A stretch of 64,000 nucleotides of DNA from Carposina sasakii. Its lineage: Eukaryota > Arthropoda > Insecta > Lepidoptera > Carposinidae. The notes under the pieces are model-generated. The model saw nothing but the letters and a program-made list of their open reading frames with translations, did not search any database and was not told the origin of the DNA. The stretch's first letter is position 1, and every line of letters begins with the position of its first letter. The position numbers were made by a program, and so were the translations under genes. The DNA lies in assembly GCA_014607495.2 (NCBI GenBank), contig CP053154.1, positions 12,958,001 through 13,022,000 of the forward strand. The letters run 5' to 3'. This document shows positions 34,481 through 47,279 of this stretch, in pieces.

Positions 34481-37400
34481 AAACAATACATTTAATTGAG
34501 ACGAAGAAGAAACCGGTAGGATTGCTTTCGAAGAAATTACGTATTCATTTTTACTGTTCTGGCTGTGAACATGCAGTTATTATTTGTGAAGCTGCAGAGC
34601 GATACAACTGTAAAAATGCGATATGTTGTATTTTGTACTCCCTATATTGTAAGGTAGGTAGAGTAGAGCTGCCCGATGTCCGAGCAAGTCACGGAGAGGG
34701 GAGATGCAACAGGTCGCAAAACAACGTTTTAATTGTCGGGCCGATAAACATCGCCGTCACCGGAGCGCGACACCTTACTGCAGTAAGGTACGATGACCGA
34801 CCCTAAATGCTTACAATGCATTCGTTCACTGATCTTTCACCAAATTCGTGGTAAGTAATGCAAATTAGAGTTTTCATGGTAATTTTACGTGACAATTTTT
34901 GACCATTGACAAAAAACATAATGTATTAATTAATAAAACTTACAGACCTATTGGACCATTTAATCGAAAATTAAATCCGTTTTAAATTAAGCCATAAATA
35001 AAAATTTGACAGGAATTTATCTTAAAAGACCGGACGCCCAATAGGCCGATCGCCTAACATCAAAAACGGGATAAAATTTGCTTGGTTTTCCTGTCTTAAT
35101 TCACCGAAAACCGGGCATACCGATTTCTTATAAATTCAACGTCATTATCCTATCTTAATTGGGTTAGGTTTCAGAGGCATACCTCATCCGATCTCCTTTT
35201 TATAACTATACAAAAATATGTATACGAAGCAGTATATCCTAGTACCTATTTAACGTCTCTATCCATCAACTTAACGGACTCCCGCAAAGGTTTAGCATAA
35301 ATACAGCATCCATCAGTCTTAATTTCAATTAAGTTTTCGCTGGAGACTTGTATTAATGATACTTTGAACACCTAGACTTATCCTTGCAATAAGTTTCCCT
35401 CACCAAACCAAATGCCAATGTAAGATGAGCCGTCCGTCAGTTACAATAACGGGTTTTGCCAAGAAGAGCCAGAGTTCTTAGCAGTTGGCGATATGGAAAC
35501 TTATGCCTCGAAGCGACAACGGTTGCATAAAGCGGTGTTTCGCAAACCACAAGGGTTTCGAGTAAATGTTACAATATCCTTTGTTTAGTTGCCTGTTTGT
35601 AGTAACTTCGCAGATACCTTCGATGACATCGGTGAAAGTTTAGCCGTTATCGACAGATATCGGGAACGTTGCACAATATGAGTAGTCGATAGTTCCACAA
35701 ATGTTGGGTGTTGGAACAATGAACTATATGTCGACGAGGCGACAACGACCAGGTTTATTGGCGAAGTTTTGCGGAACGACTGCGAACGTTATCTGCGTCA
35801 TGATTTGATTCATCTACCTTGTCGGGCTTCAAATAAATATTAATACAGTATGTGCAAGAGTAAGCATGTTATAAAAACTCATTTCAAACCTCAGTCGTCC
35901 ATAATTTCTGTTTTTTGTCGCCGACCTTTCAGTCGCAATGCCTGATTATAATTTACTCTTTATGCCTGAACTTGTCAACATCTCGAACAAAGGAGTGTTG
36001 GTGCCAATTGTTACAGTATGGGAAGCAACTCGAGAAGTTATTGATGGATCGTAAATTAGTATTTAGGTCACCATTCCACTTCGGGAAACAAGAGCGGTAT
36101 TGTTGGGGTTTAAATCGTAATGTGATCCAGCATTTTTATAAAGGTACATATTAAAGGTGTTACATAAATACCCCGAATGTTATTGATAAACTCAGTCGTT
36201 ACAAATTTTGTTAGACCTACCTATAGAAGAGAATATTTGGCAGAATTTTTTGGTCTTAAAATTCGATTTGATTAGTTTTTGGGTAAACAGATCTATAGAT
36301 GTTTCTCATGCAGAGCCGCAAATCTTAAAATGGTACAAATGCCTTTTGTTATATTCTTGTAGTAATAAAAATACAAGAATATAAAAAGTGATGAGGTGTG
36401 TCTAGAGAAATTAATAAAGTCTGGCATGGGGAGACTCCCCGCTGAGATGTTCAGACATTAAGTGCTTTAATATAACCTTACCTGTATTCAAGACGTGTTT
36501 GGATACTAACATTTTAATGGATTCTTCGAAAGAGAGTAAATATTGCTTGAAATGTACCAGTATTATACACATTGACATAATTAGGTAAATCATATAGTGA
36601 GTATACATTGTATTTACCCAGGTAGAACAATTTTATTGTAATTAGTGAATTCTATTGATTAAGGAGCGTAATGAATCATAGATTAAGGATATAACATAAA
36701 GGCTACTTGATATGCGTTATCCTAACTAGTAGCCCTTTAAACTAACGAATATACAAAAGTGCATGCAATAATGCAGCCTCGGAAGATATAACCTTTATTG
36801 AGTGAGGTTTATTACGATATCTTGCAATCTATATGACTCAGAAACCAGCACTAATATACTAGCAACATTGCTTACGATAATGTCATAATTTTCATTTTAG
36901 TATGTACTCACAGGAAGGAATTAACATATTAAATGTGCCTCGTCACTGACGAATTTGAACAAAATCATAACAACATATATATTATATATATTATTGGACT
37001 AGTGGCAGATTTAGGCCATGTTATATATTGCACTAAAATCTTTAATAATAATTAAAACCGTAGGTATTATTACAAAATAATTGATTAATTTTCATTTATA
37101 ATGCAAGGCATATACCTACTTAAGGACAAATTGTCAATATGTAAGAGAATTCTGGAGAATGCAGCATAACTATACTTTTTTTAAACAAAACCACGACGAT
37201 CATGTCTGTTTTGATCATACCCAAATAGATTTGCAATATGGTATAATAGTACGTTCTAATAGTTGCAGTGGAGTACCTACTACTATTGCAGTTGCAACAG
37301 AGGCCTTGCAATCGCCGACCCACGGCGTTGGCCATGGACCAGAAAACTGCTTTCACGAACGGTGCATTAGGCACCGTACCGGATTATTATCCTTAGAATC

Positions 37401-37524
37401 CTAGTAAGTACTCTAGTATACTGCATAGTTTTGTATTTGTATAAGCGCTTTCCTCAAATTTATCTTCAGTAATCCTGACTGCTGAATGTCGAAATCAGGT
37501 TCGCCTTTATGACGTTTTTGATAG
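34481..37524. other. AT-rich non-coding DNA with small palindromes
   Basis: No gene is recognised. A perfect 18-bp palindrome ACCTTACTGCAGTAAGGT lies at 34772-34789. A 13-bp-arm hairpin TTATATTCTTGTA/TACAAGAATATAA lies at 36349-36384 (10-base loop). 35450-35780 is GC-richer with coding-like texture but is interrupted by stops in every frame. Confidence 0.5.
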
Positions 37525-37603
37525 TATAAAATAAAGAATTTTCTTACCTACTAGAGTCTAGTAGTAGTAGACTCTAGTAGGTAAGAAAATTCTTTATTTT
37601 ATA
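37525..37603. repeat. Perfect 36-bp inverted repeat (hairpin)
   Basis: The left arm 37525-37560 (ends CTTACCTACTAGAGTCTA) and right arm 37568-37603 (begins TAGACTCTAGTAGGTAAG) are exact inverted copies around the 7-base loop GTAGTAG. There is no mismatch in 36 pairs. A perfect hairpin of this length in eukaryotic DNA implies recent origin by a foldback or template-switch event. A small-RNA precursor is a weaker option. Confidence 0.95.
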
Positions 37604-37622
37604 GTCTAGTAACTAGACTATA
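37600..37622. repeat. Second, adjoining 10-bp hairpin
   Basis: TATAGTCTAG and CTAGACTATA pair perfectly around the 3-base loop TAA. The hairpin overlaps the end of the 36-bp hairpin by four bases, and both share TCTAGTA words. The two may have formed in one rearrangement. Confidence 0.9.
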
Positions 37623-37796
37623 AAGGCTAAACTAAGTTTAGTTTTAATATAAGAGCAAAAATTAGTAACGGGGCTGGATATTAGCTACTCCTAATGCCAC
37701 AGCTACTTGATCGAGTTGTTAGAAAATATAAATTATAATGTCATATAGTAGCACTAATTTACGAAAAATATCCTTGGATTATCATTTAGATTAATT

Positions 37797-37880
37797 TAGG
37801 TCGGCTGGTAGAGAATGCCTTGCAAGGCATTAAGCTTGCCCTTGAACATCATGTTTTTGTAGTACCTACAATTAAGAATT
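37797..37880 (+). repeat. Non-LTR retrotransposon 3' end fragment
   Basis: CTGGTAGAGAATGCCTTGCA and then AGGCATTAAGCTTGCCC, running into a T-rich tail, match the 'CTGGTAGAGAATGCC...GGCATTAAG...GCC' 3' ends I recall from abundant lepidopteran LINEs. It includes the perfect 18-bp palindrome AATGCCTTGCAAGGCATT (37814-37831). It is 5'-truncated, as LINE copies usually are. Confidence 0.55.
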
Positions 37881-38299
37881 TTATGTATTTTTCTATCTAG
37901 ATTAACATCAACATAGCACTTGAGAGTACGATTTATACCTCTAAATCTAACTACGATGGACCTATATAATTTGATTCCCCTAATTTATTGTTTATGGAAA
38001 CTATTCAGTGAGAAGAGAATTTTAGTAAAAAAAACCATACCGTATGTGTATTATGGCAGGTACACACACACAAGGTTTACGTTATATGTTACACGTTAAG
38101 GTTTTCAACATCTTATCTTAATAGCATACAAAATGTATGAACACATACAAATGCATTTACACGTTGTGGTACAGTCAAGTGCATATGTAAGATCACGTGC
38201 GAGAATTCAATTTACAAATATCGTTATGAAACACAATATATAAATATTTTATTACACGAGGTTACAGGTATTATTACCAGAGCACCAGGTTACTGTGTA
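37881..38299. other. AT-rich spacer
   Basis: No gene is seen. There is a CACACACA run near 38065 and a stretch rich in ACAT words that may be an old microsatellite. Confidence 0.5.
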
Positions 38300-38505
38300 A
38301 GATGTCGCTGGGGCTGCTATAATAATACATACATACATACGAGTACATATAATCACGCCTTTATCCCTTAAGGGGTAGGCAGAGCACCAAGGGCCGATAG
38401 AACCACATGGTGCCACTTCTGACCAATTTTTGAGGGTATAGTTGAGATGTACAAGCTCGGTTAGTAGTGACAGGTGGTCAGCCCATCGCCTACAAAACAC
38501 CAAGA
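38300..38505 (-). repeat. Non-LTR retrotransposon/SINE 3' fragment with (CATA)n tail
   Basis: ATACATACATACATACGAGT is followed by AATCACGCCTTTATCCCTTA, AGGGGTAGGCAGAGCACC and, further on, GGTGGTCAGCCCATCGCCTA. From memory this order (CATA repeat, 'CACGCC...CCC...GGGGTAGGCAGAG', '..CAGCCCATCGCC') is a common lepidopteran element read from its 3' end. The short-tandem tail indicates the element's own orientation is minus. Confidence 0.6.
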
Positions 38506-38799
38506 CCCTCTTGTCCCTCTACTGACTTGTACAGTATGCTCGGGAAGAGAAGCAGGTGTAGTATACTTTTTTCTTTCACTCCCAGAGCAGCATAGAAGAC
38601 TCGCATATATTTGCTATAATAATAATTTACTCTTAAAATTTTCGTGCTATGCTATTAAGTATTATGTTTTATATTATACATAGTTAAGTATTTATATCTG
38701 TTTACAATAACTTAGTTTTTTGAAGCTTACACTTCGGCAAACAGACAGCTAAAATCTTTTCATTTCTATAGTTCTACTAGGATCATAAAGAACATCCCA

Positions 38800-38942
38800 C
38801 AGCCACGTTTAGTAAAGCGGGAACAGATGTAGATTATCAATGACAAGTTGTTAGCTTATCGCCTGTGAGAATGTCGGAGTTCCATAGTCGACTCTTACGA
38901 CTTGCACAGAGCCTGAGTGCCCCGCATCAGCACAGGAAATAA
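38800..38942 (-). repeat. Related retrotransposon fragment
   Basis: Contains GTTAGCTTATCGCCTGTGAG, TAGTCGACTCTTACGAC and GTGCCCCGCATCAGCAC, the same block order as at 7150-7345. It probably belongs to the same element type as 38300-38505, whose sequence ends ~300 bases upstream. Orientation is assumed by analogy. Confidence 0.5.
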
Positions 38943-39279
38943 TCTACAGTACCTACTAGGTATGTAGTATACGCGTATTTGATAGTTTTAACCAAGTCTC
39001 TAGCCAGTGTTAACTCAATAACGAAGCCACAATACCCGTTGTCTGCTGCACAAATAGACAGTGGGTGGTACGTTAACCGCTGTTTGTTTTCAATTCCGCG
39101 GTTAGAGATCGATTTTGGGTATATAGGTACTTTTATAAGTTTTGTATGGCATACCAGTATTTTATTTAAATGATGTAACTCAAACACTGATTCTATTCTA
39201 TTTAGTTGGTATATTTAATAAGTGCCTTGTTTTGCTTCTATCTACTAGCAGCCGCGTTCAGGTATTTCTAATATCTCTC
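38943..39279. other. Short unassigned spacer
   Basis: An open frame at 38979-39173 without ATG reads moderately well but has only a weak downstream donor-like GTACTT. Not called as a gene. Confidence 0.4.
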
Positions 39280-39619
39280 CAGTGGTTCCCAATTAGTGGT
39301 TCACGTACCCCCAGGGGTACGCAAGGTTGCATCAAGCGGCGCGTACCAAAAAAAAACAAAATTACTAAAACTACCAAAAAATATGTATGCAACCAGATTT
39401 TTCAGAGTTGTGCAAAGAAAAACATAAATGGACACATTTATCACATTAATAAAACTGGTGTTCTCTGTCATCTTGTATTCGTTTTTTTTTTTATAGTAGT
39501 AAATTCTAAATACATCTGATTTCATCTCTTATTTATTTATCGTTCCTGCAATAAGGGGTACGCGAGTTTGAGGTCTTTCTTAGAGTGGTACGTAGAAAAA
39601 ACTAATTGGGAACCACCCC
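39280..39619. mobile_element. hAT-type MITE
   Basis: The left end CAGTGGTTCCCAATTAGTGG and the right end ACTAATTGGGAACCACCCC are inverted copies. Next to them, GGTTCACGTACCCCCAGGGG, then AAGGGGTACGCGAG and GTGGTACGTAG, are typical of hAT (CAGTGGTTCCCAA) MITEs known from animals. The right terminus is mutated (CCACCCC rather than CCACTG), and I could not see an intact 8-bp duplication, so the copy is old. No transposase. Confidence 0.85.
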
Positions 39620-42600
39620 TACTTACTAAATATTGGACTCGCTTACCTAAGGTACTCTTTTTTTTTCGATGGGTTATTTATTTGTATTAATACTGTAGAT
39701 AATAGTACTTATCTCTACATTAAAGTTCAGAGCACCTAGGTCTCTATATTCTTAACAATAAAGCTGAATACATATATAAGAAACAGGACCTAAAAGTGTT
39801 TTAAGGTAGTAGAAGGTTTTCTAAGCGTTACTACAGCAGGCAACAAACAGTTAGATGGCATGAAGTTGGGATAGTAAAATCTAACATCACCTATCTACAT
39901 CCTAACTCTAGGACAACAACAGTTACAAAATTTTCATTATGTCATAAAATTTACAGCGGTCGTATTCAATGTTGCATAGTAAATTATTGACAATTTGTAT
40001 TGAAAGTGAGCGCCTTAATAGATTCCTTAGCACCATGCTTACAATGGTAAGCAGTAAAACCTAAAAATATTTAATTTTACAACCCAACAAAATTGTTTTC
40101 AATAGAAATGTTAAGACAAAGGTCTTTAGAAAAACTTAGCCGTTCGCAACAAAAGGACGTTTCTGCGAAAACAGAAATTTAAAGGGGCTGGATCGATAAG
40201 GTTCAAATAATAAACCATTGGCTTAAATTAGGGGGTAGAGAAAAGAGTCCATGAGTAAACAGGCAATTTATTCTTGGAAAGGTCTTTGACGCTGATATCA
40301 ATTTATAGTTCATTGCTTGTTTTATAACGTGAAACTTTAATTTTTAAAATAGCAACCGAGCAATGGTTTACGATGTTCAGGTATATCATTCCCAGTAAGT
40401 TAACCGGTAAAACCGTTGTTAAATGGAGTTTGAGAAGTAGTTCTTCGACGAAAGAGCTGTGATTTCTAGAAATAGTTTAAAACCTGCGGTCAATAAAACC
40501 GGCCACCCAGTCCTAGCTTACTCAAAACTAAAATGCACTTCCATACAAAATGCTCCCACACTCCACACGAAAAATTTTATTCCATCTCTACTTTTAATAT
40601 TACGGAGATAGGATACCAAAATAGTAATACCTACATACAAGTTTTCAACATTCGAAAATACGATTGAGCCAGTATAATAAATAACATGGCGGTTACAACT
40701 GGACATAGTTATGCAAACGGGAACCAACCCACTAATGTATAAAATGAAATTTAAGGCTACATAAGCTTTCAAAAATGAACTTTCTATCAACCTCGTAACA
40801 TCAAAATAATCTGTATATTTTGTTAGAATTCGATGTTACTGTTTATATGGTTTGGTTCCCGTTTGCATAACTAAGTCCAACTAACAACTGGTAATAGCCA
40901 AAACCAAAACGGCCGACACCTAGCGGATTTACGCAACTTGTCCATGGCCCATTTAATTTATATATTACATTTCCTAGTTGCGTCGCTCGGAACTTTGGTC
41001 GGTGCATAAAGTATACTCTTTACTGTTTCTTGGACATAGACATGTGACCCATATAATACTCATTCGGAAGTTCGTAAAACATACATTTTACATCAAAGAT
41101 GTTTCTGATAACTGCATTAGCTCTATCAGAACGGATCATAGAGATCTACAAATCAAATGTTTAAATTCAGCTGTTAAACACTTTGTAAATTACAATTATC
41201 TATGATTGTATGTTGTGACTCAGCAGGAACGTATTTGCTAATAGATGTTTACTAATAAGAGTAAATCGTGCCCTGAATCCAACAAATACCTCACGACTAG
41301 GTACCTATCTACAATATAACGTACATAGGTAAACCACAAAAGAAATAGAGTTATATGTAGTAGAAAATCACAACCAAGCAGCCTCACAGTAACTAATGGA
41401 TAAAGCCACGTTAAAAATATTCCGCCGTTAAACATAAAATCAAATACAGTTACGCTACAGTTTCAAATACCAAAATTGGAGCAAACACCACCCACAAAAT
41501 TCCCCACCTATTTCCATCAGGTGTAAACATTACAACACTTGTATGCTCCCACATTAATACAAGAACAGTGCGTGAGACCAAGAAAGACTTCAGTCTGCTA
41601 TCAAGAATATGTTAATGTTTTGTAAGGAATTCAATTGGAATAAATCACAAAGCTACATGGGATTGTAACGTCTTCCTCTAAATAATAAATCAGTGTAGTC
41701 GTGTTATCGGAGACTACTGTAAATAGTATTAGATACAACGCCGAGTGCAGCGCAGGCGCAGGAGAACCGGACGCTAAACTAAGTTGGGGTCAACGGCACT
41801 GCATCGGACCTAGTCGCCCGAGTAATGCGTGTACCATGTGTGTACCTACCTACACACAAACGAAGTAAACCACAAAAAAATATTCTATAAGGATGAAATT
41901 GTAGAGAAATCAATATTCTCCGCAAAAGCATTACATGAACCTTTTATAGACCATGACATTGAAACGCTTCGGGGGTGTGTCATTCACATTGAAATTATTT
42001 GCCAGTTTCCGATTCAAAAATATAAAACTGCAGTGCACACGCTGCCATTGGTCGGCGAATATAACAGTAAAAATAAAAGAGACAAAGGTGCATCCAATCT
42101 TGCAACAAACAATTTGAATAACAGCGACCCCAAAAGACCACGTAATAACGCGTAATTTGTAACTTTGAGACAAAATTACAAGCTTGTGAGCGGATGACGT
42201 GACAGAGACATCAAAAAACCGAGCAATGACCGAATAAGAATGGATACGAGTCGGAAATAGCGCGTCATTAGAGGATTTTCCTGGAAAGTCCGAAGGACCG
42301 AGCAGAGATGAATCAACCCGATTGTAACCGCAGCAGCCTGCACCGTCATGAAACGTGGAACCATGATACTGCAGGTTCGGCCAATGATTTGATTGTAAGT
42401 GATAAAGTAGTATAATAGTGTTTACATCAAAAATACCCGAAAGCCAATGAGTCATTTTCGAGATAATGGCTGTATTAAAAATCATAATTTTATTTATCGC
42501 TGGGACGTTAAATGATAAAGACATTATTAATAAATCTATCCGTAGGTACAATTTCAGATTAATGTGATTATTTTCTCAATTTATTTTGATTACCCCAACC

Positions 42601-45600
42601 GGTTGTCGATGATTATCCATTGAACGATGTTTATCAAATGAATTCTGCTAAAATTTATTGGTCGGGACTGAGTGAAATATGGATGCTAATACTGAAATCA
42701 CTGCACAAACGAAGCGTCGAGGTGCGATCGACTAATCAGACCGATTGTTTTCCGAGTAATTACAATTGATCGTCAAGTTTAGTGAATGGCGAGGCGCTGT
42801 CGATTCAATTGCGTGAGTAAAACGTACCGTAGTGAATCAACTATGAGCACTATTTCCGTCCGGCGCGGTGGGAACGTTTATCGGTGGCGTGGGCGAGCTC
42901 TAGTTCTATGACCCCTTTACACTATTGCGATTTGTTTGATAACTTGTGACGCAACCATTATAGTTCCAGTTGTACTGAATTGTGGGTGGAAAACAGCTGG
43001 GCGTTGCTCACACGTCTACTCTCTGTGAAACTAATTTTGTTTTGATTAAGTTTCCTTATTTTGTATTGGTGTTGAGTGTATGTACATATTAGAAACAAAA
43101 GCTCTTCTAAATTATGGAAATATCATTTCTGCAATTTACCGATATGTATAATATTCAGCACAATGCGAAGTAAATTGCTAGGTTGGTTGGATCTAATTCT
43201 AAACTATCTTATAATATAACTTATTCAAGTAGGTAAGTATTTTTGATAATTTGAAGTTCTATGTATTTTTCTAGAATAGCAATAACCTAACATTAATTAA
43301 AGTATTAATTTAACGTCTTGGGTAGAGTTTGGTCAAGTTTGACGTTTGAGTTTTAGCCCAATTTCAGTCTAGAATTTTTAATACAGTTTTTTTTTAATGA
43401 AGCTAATATATAAGCTACTTTAAGAATACTCTATCAACAAGTCTCAAAACCTTCACTGTCATCAACACAGAGGTAGAAAGAAACTCGAGTGACATTCAAT
43501 TCGGTAGCCAAGGGTGTTGTAGGCGGAATGCAAGCCGCAGCGAGGAACGACAGCCGGAGGGGGTCGGAGGGGGGATTGCTACAAAAACTTTGGGACGATA
43601 CCTGCGCTGCCATTGACCCCGCTGCGATTAGACCCGGTGCCTCGTAATGCATCGGTGCAACGCCTAATCCCAGCCTTTCGGCCCTTACTACAGAATTTGA
43701 AAGACTTTTTACATTACAATGACATTAAACGGAAATTTTATGTGACGACATTTTTGTTGTGCCTAAGTGATGTCTCTTAGATGGTGAAATGAGTTTTCAA
43801 GTGTACCTTTATCCTCTCTATCTGCCTATTGTATTTTATTTTTATTTCTTCAATTCACATACCTGAAACAAAAAAAATATTAATTAGTAATCATATCTAT
43901 TTGAAGAATTCAGTAAGTTTATGAATTTAAAATGCTTGTAAAATCTAACTATAAAGTTTAGATCACAGTGATTTGCTATCTAACTCAGGTAAACTCAGAT
44001 AAGTCCTGCTTGATTAGATATTGTATTTCCGCGATTAATCGTTCGGCAATTCACATCCTTTGCGTTTCAAATAAAGCAATGACCAATTTAAAATGCTGAT
44101 AAATCGAAAATTCATTAAAATACAATGCCGAAGCTATATTGAATATCGCAGGCATAAATTGGTTGATTCTATGTACATTTTGTCGCGCTTGTGGCATACG
44201 CAACTAGCTTTACAAATACGGACGCGATAAACGAATAAATAGTAGACTCAATATTGCATAAAAAAACTTTAACGTATAAGAGGGGGAGTTTTTTTGTGTC
44301 GAAACAACATACTTTCTGGGACAATATCAGCAGCAACGCCATTAGACAGGCGTTGTTCAAAATTCAAATAGTTGATTTAGTTTACATAATACTTGTATTC
44401 TTTTAGATAATACAAAACCGTAATACGAGAAGCATATAATCATACATCGAAAATGGTCAAAATAAACAAAGATCTGGCCCAAAATAGTGTTCCTAAAGGG
44501 CTCTATGAGAAAACGTCGCCGCCGCCGTAAGCATTTGTCTTGTCGAAGCGTCTTTGTACAGCTATTTATTGCCCTAAAGGTTCGTGTTCGTTTCGTGATC
44601 AAATACCGTGTTCACAGGCTGATATATATGGCCGCAAGTTAATTAGCTCAAAGCTAATTTTGGACGCTTAACTACGAGATCGAAAGCAGAGGAAGCCATT
44701 ATTTACTTTCAAAAACGCTTTGATGAAATTTTATTCTTCTCGGATTATAAATCATAACTAAATGCAGATATACCAGTTTAGTTGGTTTGAAAAACTGTCC
44801 ATTAGACATTGAAAGCGTGTTTGACAACGTGGCACGAGGCTCCCCTAACATTCTGAGGGGTGTCAGGTTTTGTTTTCTTATAATTTAGTATGTCCGGTTG
44901 GGCAGGTGGCCGAGAGGTATATTGAAAGGTGTGTGCTATGGTTATAAATGGTCCTCTATCAATCTGACGGCCGATTTAACCATGAATCATATTCCCATAC
45001 ATAGGAGCACTTGAGCTGCGCCAGGATTTCGTTTGACTAATGATGACGAGGCGGAGGTTAAAAATAGTTGAGTCAAATTAATTTATAGTTTCTCATCATT
45101 ACGTTGAGGTATTTGCGGTGATGCATTATTTTCTAAGTTCTGGAATGGAATTACAGAGGCCGGTAATTACTGCCGGCTTGATTAATGACCAATCAGGGCC
45201 CAGGATCAGCCTGCCTGTTTTGTACCAGCTTACAAAGGTTCGGTTTCCGTAGACCCGGTTTGGTGATTATCGTTGATTAGAGCTGAAGTTCTGCTCGACT
45301 ACGAAAATGTACATTTACGTGCAACTGTTTATTGTCTTGTCTAGTTTTATAAAATAATTTCTCAAATAAGTTTCGCAATTTACGGTCGTTAAGTTGAAGG
45401 TTCTTTGTTTTCAAAATTGCAGTCATGTCAGCTTCTCTGAATAACTTAGTAAAGACACCTCATTATTTGTGAATTTGTATCAGATGTAAACATTTGCGGT
45501 GTTGCAGGCCGCAGACGTCTGTCACTTAACTACACCTTGACACGAACAAACAGAAACGTTTTGAAAGTACAAATTATAGTTCTACAGTTACATTTTAAGC

Positions 45601-46651
45601 CGTTCAGCATTTCCATTAGTTATATCTCAGTAATATTTCGGAAGTTATATGAAAATTAACAAACATTAGATGAACTATTGCAATCTGCAGAAGAAGCTAA
45701 AGTACTAAGATCCAAATAACCCAAGGACATAAATTTTTAAGAGTAATTGAATAAAAGTATGGAGCGAACATCGCAGTGTCCAGACTGGCTATTAGTGATA
45801 TTGCCGTAATTGGAGTTGTAGCCAAACTTTTAACTGCTGTGGAATGCAAGAGAATGAAATACTGGCGAATCGAAACTAATGACACGTATTCGGATATCAA
45901 TACTGTCGAGGATACAATTTCATTTGATTAATCTCTTAACCAAGACTTGTGTGTTTGAATTAAATAAAAACTTTGTAGAGTCCAGTGGTCTAATTTTAAA
46001 AGTTGATGGTATTGCAAGATGTGTGGTGTTTTATGGACGAAACATATGTAACAATAAAAATAAACTTCATTCTTCCGGTGAATTAAACATAGGGAAACAT
46101 TTTACGAAAAAAAAATCAACAGATGCGTCATAATTCGATCTTGTACACGGAACAGTTAATTAAGAACTATCAATCAAACAACAAATGATCAATAATTGCA
46201 CAAAAAGTCGATACTATCTGCCCCGCCCCTAGCTCTCACCCTAGTTCGGGTCCTGGTAACCCAATATATAGGAGGGTTAGGGTACGGAATACGTAGCGAC
46301 TAGAGGTGACAAATCTTTGAAACAATTTTGTAAAATATGTAATAAACTGCAAGCACTGTTTTTCAATTAAGTACAATTGGAAATGTGTTAAGTAATATAC
46401 AAGGCATTGATAAGTTTTCTTATTATCTTGCTCCCTTTATCTCATTATTTATGGGGTCTGCGCCATATGGTTTCTTTCCATTTTCCATTGCCAAAGATTT
46501 GGATCGATACGTTTTATATATTTAAACATTGTGCTGAGGGATTTAGCTTTGTTTGCCGAGATTTGGCTAGTGTATAGCTATCGGGATGAAGAATAACGTT
46601 GCCCATATGTAATTTAGAAAAGAGATGGTAATATTCGTCATCCAAGTAATT
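39620..46651. other. Long gene-poor stretch
   Basis: No gene is firmly recognised. GC-richer patches at 41730-41830, 42170-42340, 42700-42910 and 43480-43660 may be conserved non-coding elements. 41829-42155 (plus, no ATG) and 41931-42551 (minus, no ATG at its start, 206 codons) are opposite open frames over the same DNA; neither shows a domain or convincing splice sites. The inverted repeat at 40706-40873 is listed separately. Confidence 0.45.
40706..40873. repeat. 22-bp perfect inverted repeat, 124-bp spacer
   Basis: TAGTTATGCAAACGGGAACC(AA) at 40706-40727 is repeated exactly in reverse complement at 40852-40873. ATGCAAAC is an octamer/POU-type word. Weaker symmetry continues outward (ACAACTGGAC against GTCCAACTAACAACTGG). 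It may be a small foldback element or a paired protein-binding site. Confidence 0.8.
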
Positions 46652-46723
46652 GACCCGGTAGCTCAGTGGTTAGAGCACTAGCACGGAATGCAGAGGTCGT
46701 GGGTTCGATTCCCATTCGGGTGA
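46652..46723 (+). tRNA. tRNA-like pseudogene or SINE head (anticodon position GGA)
   Basis: The cloverleaf elements are visible: acceptor GACCCGG/TCGGGTG (first pair mismatched), D arm GCTCAGTGGTTAGAGC, T arm GTGGG-TTCGATT-CCCAT, and canonical A box (TAGCTCAGTGG) and B box (GGTTCGATTCC). The anticodon arm is damaged: CTAGC-ACGGAAT-GCAG lacks one base in its 3' strand, and the base before the anticodon is C rather than the invariant T. GGA would read serine, but a serine tRNA has a long variable arm that is absent here. It is therefore a pseudogene or, more likely, the pol III head of a tRNA-derived SINE. The T-rich run just downstream (46728-46734) could act as a pol III terminator. Confidence 0.6.
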
Positions 46724-47279
46724 AGAATTTTTTCCATTTCTTTATTAATAATTTTATAATATCTAAACTTGATTAAAAGACCTAAGTCTATCGTTCACTA
46801 GACAAAACTAAACTAAGTGAACTGTTGCTGATGCTAAAATTACGAATTATTTCAGACCTTCACTTATAGTAAAAAACTCACCAACCGAAAAATTAATTAC
46901 TTCTTGGAAGGGTAATAATAAAACACATTGAAAAGTCAGGTCTAGAGGCAAGTTTTTGCCGAAAAAGGGGCGCTGTGTGAATCGAGAGGGTCCAATCAAC
47001 CCCGCGTCATATGAATGCCACGGGCTTGCGAGCGTTGCTAAATATTTGTATGAAGGACATCTCTATTTAATATTTATTACAACTAGGTATTAATGGCGAT
47101 TTTCGCTCAAGTAAATAAATAAGGCTACTGAAAAATTTGCTATAATAGTGCTTGGTTATTTATTAAAGTCGTAGAATTCGCTGCATAAGGGTATTGCCAC
47201 ATTTATCGATGCAAAATCGGCATAAGACGGTCAAAAAAGCCTTTATGTGTACGAACATATTGCTCGGACGACGCGTCAC
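46724..47279. other. AT-rich DNA after the tRNA-like sequence
   Basis: No gene is seen. If the tRNA-like sequence is a SINE head, its body would lie here, but no poly(A) or short-tandem tail marks an end. A GC-richer piece lies at 46960-47030. Confidence 0.4.

Noticed and set aside
41829..42155. 108-codon plus-strand frame with natural-looking residues
   Set aside because: No ATG in frame, no pyrimidine tract upstream, no known motif.
41931..42551. 206-codon minus-strand open frame
   Set aside because: It has no ATG at its start, no domain, no convincing splice sites, and overlaps an equally open plus-strand frame. Length alone is not enough, though it is unusual for this base composition.
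44895..44960. Serine-tRNA A-box-like GGTGGCCGAGAGGT
   Set aside because: No B box or T arm follows within tRNA distance.
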